Of a DNA stretch of 64,000 bases, positions 51,871 through 60,252 are shown in pieces (the first letter of the stretch is position 1; every line of letters starts with the position of its first letter). Both the position numbers and the translations under genes were made by a program. The stretch is from Nonomuraea solani (lineage in GTDB: Bacteria > Actinomycetota > Actinomycetes > Streptosporangiales > Streptosporangiaceae): the NCBI RefSeq assembly GCF_900108335.1, contig NZ_FNVT01000032.1, positions 42,073-106,072 of the forward strand, read 5' to 3'. The notes under the pieces are model-generated. The model ran no database searches and had not been told where the DNA came from. It saw nothing but the letters and a program-made list of their open reading frames with translations.

Positions 51871-53042
51871 GACGCACCGAACCTGCCGATGAGGCGGCCG
51901 TCGCCCTCCCCCGCATGGGGCCGGCTCTCCTGCATCCCGCCCGGCGTGACCCTGACGAACCGGGCCACCGCCTGCAACGTCGGTACGTCGGGAGCGCCGC
52001 AGTAGCTGAGCCCTGATTGCACCCCGCCGGTGAGTTGCCGCAAGACGTTACGCAGCGGGCCGGTCGCCGGGAAGGCCACCTCCACGCCTTCGGGTACGTA
52101 GTCATCGAAGTCCTCGCGGGACACCGCCAGCCCCTCCGCCCGGCGGAGCGTGAGACGCATACCGAGCGAGACATAACCGGTGGACGACCGGACACTGTGG
52201 CCATCGTCCTCGCCCGGCACGGCCGCGCTCTCCTCCGTACCCGCGAGCGCTGAGCCGAGCATCACCGACGCCGCTCCGGCGGCGAGCACCTTGGTAATGT
52301 CCCCAGCCTTGCGGATGCCACCGTCCGCCACGATAGGCACGCCGAGCTCCCGGCCGGCCGCGGCGCACTCCAGCACCGCCGTGAACTGGGGCACGCCAAC
52401 CCCGGCGACGGCTCGGGTCGTGCAAACCCCGCCGGGGCCGATGCCGACCTTCACCGCTCCCGCACCGGCCGCGACGAGGTCTTCCACCCCCTCGGCGGTG
52501 GCGACGTTGCCAGCCATGATCGGCAGGTCGGGGTAGCGCTCGCGCAACAGGTGGACCGCGTTGAGCGAAAGCTCCAGGTGTCCATGCGCGGCGTCCACGA
52601 GCAGCACGTCCGTCTCGGCGTCCACCAGTGCCTCCGCCCGCTTGACGAAATCGTCGGCCACCCCTACCGCGGCGGCGACGAGTAGCCTGCCATCACCGTC
52701 GACAGACGGCGGTACGCCGAGCGAGCCGCTCCCATCAGTGGAAGCCCGCTTCACTTGCCGGACCTGATCCGCCTGATCGTCGATGGTCTGCATCCGGTGA
52801 ACGCAGCCCATCCCACCCAGCCGGGCCATGGCCACGGCCATCGCCGTCTCCGTGCACCAGGGCACGTTCGAGGAGAGGATCGGGATCGACAGGCGCAGGT
52901 CGCCGATAACCGTCGAGCTCAAATCGACGTCGCGCCTGCTTCGCACGGGGCTGCGCCGCGGCACGAGCAGGACGTCCTCGATCGCCAGGGCCGTCGGAAT
53001 GGCCTTGGTGCTCCTCAGAGCCGAACGGGACCGGTCACTCAT
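51867..53042 (-). CDS. IMP dehydrogenase/GMP reductase homologue (ToyE-like)
   Basis: A 391-residue (beta/alpha)8 enzyme without the CBS domains of housekeeping GuaB. The catalytic Cys loop is GIGPGGVCTTRAVAGVGVPQ near 220; the NAD-side VDAAHGHLELSL (about 150) and phosphate-site VPIVADGGIRKAGDITK (about 252) are present. In the proposed toyocamycin route a GMP-reductase homologue removes the 2-amino group of the preQ0 nucleotide, allowing the PurA/PurB-like steps. It is sandwiched, with four-base overlaps on both sides, between two glycosyltransferase genes. Confidence 0.88.
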   Translation of the reverse strand: MSDRSRSALRSTKAIPTALAIEDVLLVPRRSPVRSRRDVDLSSTVIGDLRLSIPILSSNVPWCTETAMAVAMARLGGMGCVHRMQTIDDQADQVRQVKRASTDGSGSLGVPPSVDGDGRLLVAAAVGVADDFVKRAEALVDAETDVLLVDAAHGHLELSLNAVHLLRERYPDLPIMAGNVATAEGVEDLVAAGAGAVKVGIGPGGVCTTRAVAGVGVPQFTAVLECAAAGRELGVPIVADGGIRKAGDITKVLAAGAASVMLGSALAGTEESAAVPGEDDGHSVRSSTGYVSLGMRLTLRRAEGLAVSREDFDDYVPEGVEVAFPATGPLRNVLRQLTGGVQSGLSYCGAPDVPTLQAVARFVRVTPGGMQESRPHAGEGDGRLIGRFGAS

Positions 53043-53845
53043 GAGACATGTCTCCTCACTGTCAGGCCGACCTCGGCCGGATCGGCTGTGATACCGCTCA
53101 TTTGCGCGATCTCAGGTAGGAACCGCCAGAACGCCGGATGTTCCGGGTACGTCGCGTGCAGCATGACGAGACCGGTCACATCTCGCACCGGTGGTCGATT
53201 GAGCGGGCAGACGATTCGGTAACGGGCTGGGTCGAGGACCGTCACCTCGCCTTCCGCCGCCAGCGCCTGCATGACCACCGCGACCGCCCCCTGCTCATCG
53301 TGATACTTCACCTCGTCAGGGGCGATCGACTCTTCCCACCAATCGAATTCGGCATCGAGCAGGGGCGTGAGATCGCAACCCGGAGCCTGGCCCACCAGGC
53401 CGGCGTTGATGGGCAGAAAGCGGGACGGCAGTTTCCCGCCGAAGTTCCCGTACGGCCACAATGCCACGAACTCTTCACTTGACACCAGATAGGAAGGGCC
53501 ACCACGGGCCAGGAAACGCCGCAGTTCGACCGGCTCGGCCAGCAGAAATATGTCAGAGTCAATACGCAATTCGGCCCTGCCGGCATCGATCCGGGGCATG
53601 GGCGCCCATTTACGCCACGTCGCCTCCGGCCGGAGGTAGCGGGATCGCGGCGAACCGTCCAGCTGCCGCACCTCGGCCTCGACCAGTAGATGCGCTGCGA
53701 CGAACTCGGGATCGTCCGCGTAAACGACATATTCCGCGGTCGAACCAAGGAATCGCTGAAACGACCCGATGCTGTGGCTGAGCATGTAGCAGCCCTCGAT
53801 GGTCGGATTCCAGCTCGCCCACCGGCAGATGACGTCGGGCTTCAT
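53039..53845 (-). CDS. GT-A-fold glycosyltransferase-like protein
   Basis: A 268-residue protein; ATG 53845 follows GGGGGTACACGA, while an in-frame ATG 30 bases earlier lacks a site. The N terminus MKPDVICRWASWNPTIEGCY resembles putative nucleotide-diphospho-sugar transferases, and RAELRIDSDIFLLAEPVELR (near 85-105) holds a DxD-like metal motif typical of GT8 and related enzymes. The rest is alpha/beta with many aromatics. The donor and acceptor are unknown. It shares an operon with two GT-B enzymes, suggesting a chain of sugars. Confidence 0.7.
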   Translation of the reverse strand: MKPDVICRWASWNPTIEGCYMLSHSIGSFQRFLGSTAEYVVYADDPEFVAAHLLVEAEVRQLDGSPRSRYLRPEATWRKWAPMPRIDAGRAELRIDSDIFLLAEPVELRRFLARGGPSYLVSSEEFVALWPYGNFGGKLPSRFLPINAGLVGQAPGCDLTPLLDAEFDWWEESIAPDEVKYHDEQGAVAVVMQALAAEGEVTVLDPARYRIVCPLNRPPVRDVTGLVMLHATYPEHPAFWRFLPEIAQMSGITADPAEVGLTVRRHVS

Positions 53846-53966
53846 TCGTGTACCCCCGAGCTTGATGCCTGACATTGAAAAGAGCGGATCGATCTTGATT
53901 CGCGGTGATCGTACATGGTCCCCGGTGCTCGACTGGATAGTGGCGTGTGTGCCATGACTGTGGTTT
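53846..53966. other. Short spacer inside the glycosyltransferase operon
   Basis: About 120 bases between the amidotransferase and GT-A genes, longer than the other junctions in this operon. No gene or clear stem is visible. Confidence 0.3.
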
Positions 53967-55769
53967 CTACCGCAGAAATGTGTTGGCCCATGCCAGCAGC
54001 GAATAGATGCTCCAGATATCGGACGGAAACGCGCCGGGCGCCAGGAGGTCTTCCGGGGTGATCAGTTTTGGCAGCCATCGGCCGGGCCGAAGCCCGAGTT
54101 GATCCTTGTCCGCCAGCCGTCGCAGATCAGCCACGACGACCTGGAGCGGCCCCGCCAGCCACGCGGCCATGGGTAGTGAGAACGGGCTCTTCGCGGCCCG
54201 GGCGGCGGCGGGGATCCCGAGGTCCAGAGCCAGGGAACGCAATGCCACTTTGTCTGCCCCCGCCGAGAACTTGCGGTTGGCATGCATGGACAGCCCATGC
54301 TCGACGACGCGGTGATCGAGGTACGGATATCTGCCTTCCACCGAGTTGGCCATGCATATCTTGTCGCTCCGGGCCAGCAACGTACTGGGGACGAAGCCCC
54401 GCAGGTCATCCCGGCCGTAGCGGTAGAGCAGTTCCGTCTCCGAACCCTTGGGCTCGACGTTGACCGCCGCAGCGTGCAGCACCTCGATCGTCTCGGCGTC
54501 GCTGCGTCCCAGCACTCGCGTCAGCGGCAGTTCGGCCGGGCCGTCGCCGGGTAGTCGCAATTCCGGCCACAGGCCGCCGTCATCGAGCGACTTCAGCAGC
54601 CGGCGGCCGCCGATCCACGGCCGTTCCCCGGCCATCGAGCGGCGGTACTGCGCGTAGCCGCCGTACAGTTCGTCCGCTCCCTCACCGGACAGGAGCACCC
54701 GAATCCCGCGACCTGCCGCCTCCGCCGAAATGCGGTCGAGCAGCGCCGCCGTCGGGTCACAGACCGGCTCCTCCAGAGCCTCCACCGCCCGCGTGGCCGT
54801 CTCCAGATAGCTGCCGGCGGACAGGCGCACGACGACATGCTCGATACCGAGTCGGCCGGCCAGCGCGGCGGCGTCGCTGGCCTCGGAACGGGTGCCGTCC
54901 CCCGCAGTAGGAAAGTCGATGGTGAAGGCGGTCAACGGCCGGTCGGCCCACGTGCGGTGCAGGGCGGCGATGACGGCGGAGTCCAGCCCACCGCTCAGGC
55001 ACAGGCCCACCGGCCCGTCCACGGAGCCGCCTTGCCGGCTGACGGCCTCCCCGAGGAGCCACGGAAGCTCCGCGCCGTGGTGGGCGGCCTCGGCGGGACG
55101 CTCCGGAAGGCTCCAATACCGGTGCTCGCGCACTCGGCCGTCCTGGATCACCAACTGAGTGCCTGGGTTCACCTTGTAAATGCCGTGGAAAGCGGTCAGC
55201 GGCGCGGGAACGAACTGGTGCTGAAGATAGAGGGCGATGCCGGCAGTGCTCGCGGTGGTCGGCTCGGGGCCGACCGCCAGCAGCGGCCGGATTTCGGATG
55301 AGTAGGCGAGCCGTCCGCACATCTCGGTGACGTACAGCGGGCGGATGCCCAGCCTGTCCCTGGCGAGCACGACGGACCGCGAACGGTTGTCGATGACGGC
55401 GACGGCGAAATCGCCGACCAGCTCTTTCCACAGGCCGGTGCCGCATTCCTCGTACAGGTGAACAATCACCTCGAGATCTGAGGTGCTGCGGAAACGATGG
55501 CCTCGGCCCAGCAGGTCACGGCGTAGTTCGGGGTAGTTGTAGATTTCGCCGTTGCCGCATACGGCGATGGATCCGTCCTCGCTCAGCAATGGCTGGTCGG
55601 CGGTCGGCCCACCTCGGACGGCAAGACGGCGTACGACCATCGAACCAGCGGGTGAATCGTACGTGCCCGCGGAATCGGGTCCGCGATGGACCATCCGCCG
55701 GGCCATGGTGACCAGGAGCGCCGCGTCGTCCGGACGTTTCGGGCCGGTGAACCCGGCGATCCCGCACAT
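53967..55769 (-). CDS. Asparagine-synthetase-like glutamine amidotransferase
   Basis: A 600-residue AsnB-type enzyme. Cys2 of MCGIAGFTG is the glutaminase nucleophile; CGNGEIYNYPELRRD (about 72-86) belongs to the N-terminal Ntn domain. The synthetase domain has SGGLDSAVIAAL (ATP pyrophosphatase loop, near 255) and GEGADELYGGYAQYRRS (near 365). The family forms amides from carboxylates using glutamine and ATP. In the cluster it may amidate a uronic or amino acid carboxylate of the product, or supply ammonia. Actinobacterial AsnB-like enzymes in biosynthetic loci rarely make free asparagine. Confidence 0.87.
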   Translation of the reverse strand: MCGIAGFTGPKRPDDAALLVTMARRMVHRGPDSAGTYDSPAGSMVVRRLAVRGGPTADQPLLSEDGSIAVCGNGEIYNYPELRRDLLGRGHRFRSTSDLEVIVHLYEECGTGLWKELVGDFAVAVIDNRSRSVVLARDRLGIRPLYVTEMCGRLAYSSEIRPLLAVGPEPTTASTAGIALYLQHQFVPAPLTAFHGIYKVNPGTQLVIQDGRVREHRYWSLPERPAEAAHHGAELPWLLGEAVSRQGGSVDGPVGLCLSGGLDSAVIAALHRTWADRPLTAFTIDFPTAGDGTRSEASDAAALAGRLGIEHVVVRLSAGSYLETATRAVEALEEPVCDPTAALLDRISAEAAGRGIRVLLSGEGADELYGGYAQYRRSMAGERPWIGGRRLLKSLDDGGLWPELRLPGDGPAELPLTRVLGRSDAETIEVLHAAAVNVEPKGSETELLYRYGRDDLRGFVPSTLLARSDKICMANSVEGRYPYLDHRVVEHGLSMHANRKFSAGADKVALRSLALDLGIPAAARAAKSPFSLPMAAWLAGPLQVVVADLRRLADKDQLGLRPGRWLPKLITPEDLLAPGAFPSDIWSIYSLLAWANTFLR

Positions 55770-55809
55770 CCGTCAGCTTCTCGTTCCGTGCCCGGCCGCG
55801 CACGTACGG

Positions 55810-56838
55810 TCATGCATCGTCGGCCAGAAGTTCGGCGTACAGGCGGGCATAGTCGGCCGCCATCCTGGCGCGGGAGAAGCGGGTCTGCGCCCATTCCCGG
55901 CACGCGAGAGAGCTGAGCCTGCCGACCTGGCGAAGGGCGACGGCCATCTCCTCAGGGGTGGCGCGCAGCCAGCCGGTGACCCCGTTGGCCACCACCTCCG
56001 GTACGGCTCCACTCGGGACTGAAACCACCGGCGTGCCGCACGCCTGGGCCTCCACCAGTACCTTCCCGAACGGCTCCTCCCACCGGTACGGCATGAGAAG
56101 GGCACGCGCGTGGCGCAGGAGCTGTTTCGCCTGTGAGCGTGAGGCGGGCCCGTACCAGACAACATCATCGCCGAGCGCCGGTGCCACCTTCCGCTCGAAG
56201 AACTCTTGATGTCTGTCGAGCAACTGCCCAGCGATGACGAGGGGGACTCTTGCGATCCGTGCGGCCTCGATGGCGAGGTCGACCCCCTTCTCCGGTATGA
56301 TCCGGCCGAGGAACAGGACGTAATCCTGTTTGTCTGCCCCATAGGGAAACCCTTCGACGTCGATCCCGTTGTGCACCGTCCCCACGAATGACAACTCCGG
56401 CAAGAGCGTACGCATCCGATGACTGATCGCCACGAATTTGGTGGCTCGCATCACCCGCTCGCCCAGGCGGTGGAATTGCTCGGTGAAGTCGGCGTCGAAC
56501 AACCAGTTAGCCCTGGTTACCGTGGGCCACCGGATGGTGTGGGCCAGCAGAGCGCCATATTTCGACTCATTGTTGTGAACGATGTCGAACTTATGTGAAT
56601 TTGCATATTCGATGGCCGCCTCAGCGTGCGTGCGTGGGTTCGTTGGGCTGTACGCGGGCGGTGTGGGGAAATGAAAGGCAAGAGGGAGCCCGACGGCCGA
56701 GTCGCCGGTGGCGAAAACCGTGACGTCGTGCCCCGCAGCGGCGAGCTCGACGGACAGATCGTACGTCACCTCCTCCGCGGGGCCGAAACCGTCCGGTGGA
56801 GTCCTCGCCCAGCAACTGGAGATCTGCAGGATTCTCAT
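55810..56838 (-). CDS. Glycosyltransferase, GT4-type
   Basis: A 342-residue GT-B enzyme: MRILQISSCWARTPPDGFGP at the start, NGIDVEGFPYGADKQDYVLF (about 155), FLGRIIPEKGVDLAIEAARI near 175, and PYRWEEPFGKVLVEAQACGT with the E-x7-E pair near 250. This is the third glycosyltransferase of the cluster. It lies ten bases after the Gfo/Idh-type gene and 40 bases before the amidotransferase gene. It probably acts on the nucleoside or a growing disaccharide. Confidence 0.88.
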   Translation of the reverse strand: MRILQISSCWARTPPDGFGPAEEVTYDLSVELAAAGHDVTVFATGDSAVGLPLAFHFPTPPAYSPTNPRTHAEAAIEYANSHKFDIVHNNESKYGALLAHTIRWPTVTRANWLFDADFTEQFHRLGERVMRATKFVAISHRMRTLLPELSFVGTVHNGIDVEGFPYGADKQDYVLFLGRIIPEKGVDLAIEAARIARVPLVIAGQLLDRHQEFFERKVAPALGDDVVWYGPASRSQAKQLLRHARALLMPYRWEEPFGKVLVEAQACGTPVVSVPSGAVPEVVANGVTGWLRATPEEMAVALRQVGRLSSLACREWAQTRFSRARMAADYARLYAELLADDA

Positions 56839-56848
56839 CTCGGCCTGG

Positions 56849-57928
56849 TCACCCGACTCCGGTCAGCGCGGCCATGTGCCTGGCGACGGGTACCGTTCCC
56901 CGCAGTTCCGCGGCCTCGATGGCGGCGAATATCGTCGCCATCGTTCCGAGGTTGTCGGCCAGCCGCGTGGCGGGCGCGGGGCCGCCGGAGATCCAGGTGA
57001 CGAACTCGTCGATGACCGCCCGATGCCCCGTGAGAGGCGGTGCGGTCACCGGTACCTCGCTCTCCACGGTTCCGTCGGGGCCGTGAACGGTGACGAGCAC
57101 GGAGGAGTCCACCACACGCAGGGTCCCCCCTGCGCACTCGGCCCGGTAGCTCTCCCGTTTCCAGCCGTCCTGCTGTCCGGCCGCCACCGCGCTCGCCTCG
57201 TAGAGGAACCGGGCCGAGGACGGGAAGACCCCTCCGACCAGGGCGCATGGCGCCCCTGAGAACGAGGTCGCATGACCCGGCCGCCACTCGTCCGCCCACA
57301 CCGACTCGGGGGTCTCCCCGGTGAGATGACGAATTTGGTCGAAGTGGTGCGCGCCTGCCTCGAAGAGGGCGGCGTGCGGATGGTCGTGCCGGTTGCCGCC
57401 CCAGCTCCGCGGCTCCCGGTAGTCGACTCGGAAGCGCGCCACGAGCAGGTTGAGCGGGCCGAGACCGCCGTCGGCGAGCACCGATCTGGCCGTCCTGATA
57501 GGACCGTAATGTCGGTAATTCTGCATCACCTGTGCCTTCACCCCGGACGACCGGACCGCCCGAACGATGTCGGCTGCGGCCTTGGGATCGCTCGCGAGCG
57601 GCTTCTCCGTGAGAACGTCCAGTCCGCTTTCGGCCGCCGCGCAGATCGCGTCGCGATGGCACTCCGGAGGCAGCACGACGACGGCGGCATCGACGTCGAG
57701 CCCCTGGCCGAGCGCCCGAGCCGCCTCGTCGATCGAGCGGAAGGCGGCGGACCGGGGCACGCCCAGTGCGGCCGCACGGTCCGACAAGCTCGTCGCGTCC
57801 TGGTCGACCAGAGCGGCGACCTTGGCCCGGTCGGCCACGGCGGGCAGGAAATGCTCATGCCACACCCCGGCCCACCCATCAGCGCCGAAAACCAGCAAAC
57901 GCAGCGGTGACCGGCGATTGCCACTCAC
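56849..57928 (-). CDS. Gfo/Idh/MocA-family oxidoreductase
   Basis: A 359-residue sugar oxidoreductase. The GTG start at 57928 is chosen because GGGAGTGGGG precedes it; the frame runs open up to 58210 through the operator region without homology. LLVFGADGWAGVWHEHFLPA is the nucleotide-binding Rossmann start, and VLTEKPLASDPKAAADIV (the EKP motif) lies near 90. The C-terminal domain contains FEAGAHHFDQIRHLTG with the catalytic His. It probably oxidises or reduces a sugar ring position, possibly the 3-position before amination by the DegT enzyme. First gene of the glycosyltransferase operon. Confidence 0.85.
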   Translation of the reverse strand: MSGNRRSPLRLLVFGADGWAGVWHEHFLPAVADRAKVAALVDQDATSLSDRAAALGVPRSAAFRSIDEAARALGQGLDVDAAVVVLPPECHRDAICAAAESGLDVLTEKPLASDPKAAADIVRAVRSSGVKAQVMQNYRHYGPIRTARSVLADGGLGPLNLLVARFRVDYREPRSWGGNRHDHPHAALFEAGAHHFDQIRHLTGETPESVWADEWRPGHATSFSGAPCALVGGVFPSSARFLYEASAVAAGQQDGWKRESYRAECAGGTLRVVDSSVLVTVHGPDGTVESEVPVTAPPLTGHRAVIDEFVTWISGGPAPATRLADNLGTMATIFAAIEAAELRGTVPVARHMAALTGVG

Positions 57929-58284
57929 GCCCCACTCCCATGCGACCGGCCACGGTTGAGGTGTTCCGGCGTCATGCTCCGCCCTTCCGTTCGATGATCG
58001 GCCAGGCTTGTGCCACTCAGGACGTTCACCGCCCTTAACCGCAGAGGCCAATACTCCGGCACCGCGCCACAATCGAGAACGGTTGATGAGCGACCGGGAG
58101 CCGTTGTCTCGCCGGCGGGACACTCGGCACGGGTGGAGCGGGCCACGGCCCGTCATCTGGCGGGCCATACGTAAGCGCACGGTTACGCACACGGCGCTTT
58201 GCCCTGCCATGGTCCTGGTGCCCTAATCTCGACGCCAGGTCTCAGCGGCAGCCGCGGCATCGCACGGGCCGAACATGCAATGAC
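57929..58284. other. Divergent promoter region with candidate operator
   Basis: About 355 bases separate the Gfo/Idh gene from the ABC transporter genes. Apart from the palindrome at 58105-58122 it carries no supported gene. It should contain promoters for both operons. Confidence 0.5.
58105..58122. promoter_or_regulatory. Palindrome TGTCTCGCCGGCGGGACA, candidate operator 2
   Basis: An 18-bp inverted repeat with one mismatch, sharing 17 of 18 bases with the core of the perfect palindrome at 36279-36304. It sits midway between the divergent glycosyltransferase and export operons. Two copies in equivalent positions of one cluster suggest binding by a common regulator. Confidence 0.6.
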
Positions 58285-60252
58285 GTGGCGCGTGAAACGA
58301 GATTCGATGATTATTGCCGGCTCTTCTCACCGGCTGATTCGTCATCTCTCCGACATGGAGTTGCGCCCTTGAGATTGAACGAGCACGATTCTGGTCTGTC
58401 GCTGGCTCCGCTGCACTGGTCGACATATCGCGACCAAATAGGGGAGAAGGCGTGTGTACTGCGAATGCTCCGGCACGCGCGGAGGCGAGATCTGATCGGA
58501 CTGGTGCTAGTCCTGGCTGCCAAGGCCGCTGGCCCATCAGTGGCCGCGCTGATCACCGGGGCGGTGGTGGCGCGTGTCGGTGCCGCTGGTGGGGCCGGTG
58601 AGGTCGCGGTGCTGGTCGCGGCACTGGCCGTGGTGCTGATGGCGATCAACCTGATGGATTCGCTACGGGAGTTGTTCCACTTCGCCGTGTCGCGCCGTAT
58701 CGAGGGCTGGGTGCGTACGCAGGTGCGCGCCATGGCATTGGCGCCTTCCGGCATCGCGCATTTGGAAGGGCCGGAGTTTCACGACGACGCGTCGCGGGCG
58801 AGCGCACCGGGGGATTGGTCGATCCGCTCGCCCGGTGTCGCGGCCCTGGGGCTGATTCAACTGGCCGGCCGTGTGATCGGTGCGGTCATGGCGGCAGCCG
58901 TGCTCGCCGCGTACTTTCCCATTCTGGCGATAGGGCTCCTGGCGGTGAATTTGCTCATACGCGCGATCATCCGTCGTCAGTGGATGCATCTGGCGCGCTT
59001 GGAGGAGTCGCTGGCCAGGGACGGGCGGCGGGTGCAGTACTGGACGAGCTTGGCCGCGGGTGTGAAGACGGCCAAGGAAGTGCGGCTGTTCGGACTGGCG
59101 GACTGGGTGGTACAGGGATGGCGGACCATCCGCTTGAGCACGGCGTCCGAAGTCTGGGCGACTCACCGCAGGATCCTGCGCCGCCAGGTCCTTCCCATCA
59201 TGCTCGCGGGAGGATCGGCGTTGGCGGCGCTGCTGGTGCCGGGGCTGGCCGCCACCGCCGGCGCGATAACGGTGGGAACGCTGGCCACGTGTGTGGTGGC
59301 CGCCAGAGCGATCTTCACGGCCAGCGACTTCAGCGAATCCGTCGACATCGAGCGCGGGACACGAGCGATGCGTGCCCTTGAGCGGCTGACCGCACGCCAC
59401 GGACCGGCCCGCATGCTGAACGCCGCTCCCACCCCTGAGACCGATCTCGAAGCCGATGCGCCGTCGGTGGTGTTCGAGGACCTGGAGTTTCATTATCGGG
59501 CAAGTGAGCGGCCGGTGTTGAACGGTCTCAACCTGAGCGTCGAACCCGGCCGGGTTCTGGCCGTCGTGGGTGTGAACGGTGTCGGCAAGACCACGCTGAC
59601 CAAGCTGCTGGCCGGGTTGTACACGCCGACGGCCGGGCGGATCCTGGTGGACGGTGTGGACCTGTCCGGGCTGGACCTCGCGGCTTGGCGGCGGCGGTTG
59701 AGCGTGATTTTTCAGGACTTCGTGCGCTATCCCGCCTCAGTGCGCGACAACGTCGCATTATCGGTTCCCGAACGGCCGGTCGATGACGCCCTGGTCGAGC
59801 AGTCGCTGCTACGCGCAGGCGCGTACGAGATGGTGGATCGGCTTCCGCGCGGGCTCGACACACCGCTGTGGCGCGGCGGCGACCGCGGGCAGGACCTATC
59901 GGGTGGCCAGTGGCAGAAACTGGCGATCGCCCGTGTGCTGTACGCCGTCGCGCAGGGGCGCCGGTTGATCGTGCTGGACGAGCCGACCGCTCATCTCGAC
60001 GTACGGGCTGAGGCGGATTTCTACCAGAACGTGGTGGCCGCCGCCCAGGGGGCGTCGATGGTGTTGATCTCACATCGGCTCTCCACCGTACGGCATGCCG
60101 ACAGCATCGTCCTGTTGGCCGAGGGCCGTATCCACGAGTCCGGCACCCACGAGGAGTTGCTCGCCCGCGGCGGCGGCTACGCCCGCCTGTTCGGGCTGCA
60201 GGCCGCCCGCTTCGACCTCGATGATCCCGACGATTTGACGGTGGCAGGATGA
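58285..60252 (+). CDS. ABC transporter, fused permease/ATPase (half-transporter 1)
   Basis: A 655-residue half-transporter. The frame starts at GTG 58285; initiation further in (TTG codons near 58371) is possible because the first residues are poorly conserved. Membrane helices span about 70-340 (LIGLVLVLAAKAAGPSVAAL and later segments). The ATPase domain has Walker A GVNGVGKTTL (near 433), LSGGQWQKLAIARVLYA (near 535) and Walker B LIVLDEPTAHLD, with a switch His in SHRLSTVRHAD. No peptidase domain is present. It overlaps the next transporter gene by ATGA, so they likely form a heterodimer exporting the nucleoside. Confidence 0.9.
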   Translation: MARETRFDDYCRLFSPADSSSLRHGVAPLRLNEHDSGLSLAPLHWSTYRDQIGEKACVLRMLRHARRRDLIGLVLVLAAKAAGPSVAALITGAVVARVGAAGGAGEVAVLVAALAVVLMAINLMDSLRELFHFAVSRRIEGWVRTQVRAMALAPSGIAHLEGPEFHDDASRASAPGDWSIRSPGVAALGLIQLAGRVIGAVMAAAVLAAYFPILAIGLLAVNLLIRAIIRRQWMHLARLEESLARDGRRVQYWTSLAAGVKTAKEVRLFGLADWVVQGWRTIRLSTASEVWATHRRILRRQVLPIMLAGGSALAALLVPGLAATAGAITVGTLATCVVAARAIFTASDFSESVDIERGTRAMRALERLTARHGPARMLNAAPTPETDLEADAPSVVFEDLEFHYRASERPVLNGLNLSVEPGRVLAVVGVNGVGKTTLTKLLAGLYTPTAGRILVDGVDLSGLDLAAWRRRLSVIFQDFVRYPASVRDNVALSVPERPVDDALVEQSLLRAGAYEMVDRLPRGLDTPLWRGGDRGQDLSGGQWQKLAIARVLYAVAQGRRLIVLDEPTAHLDVRAEADFYQNVVAAAQGASMVLISHRLSTVRHADSIVLLAEGRIHESGTHEELLARGGGYARLFGLQAARFDLDDPDDLTVAG

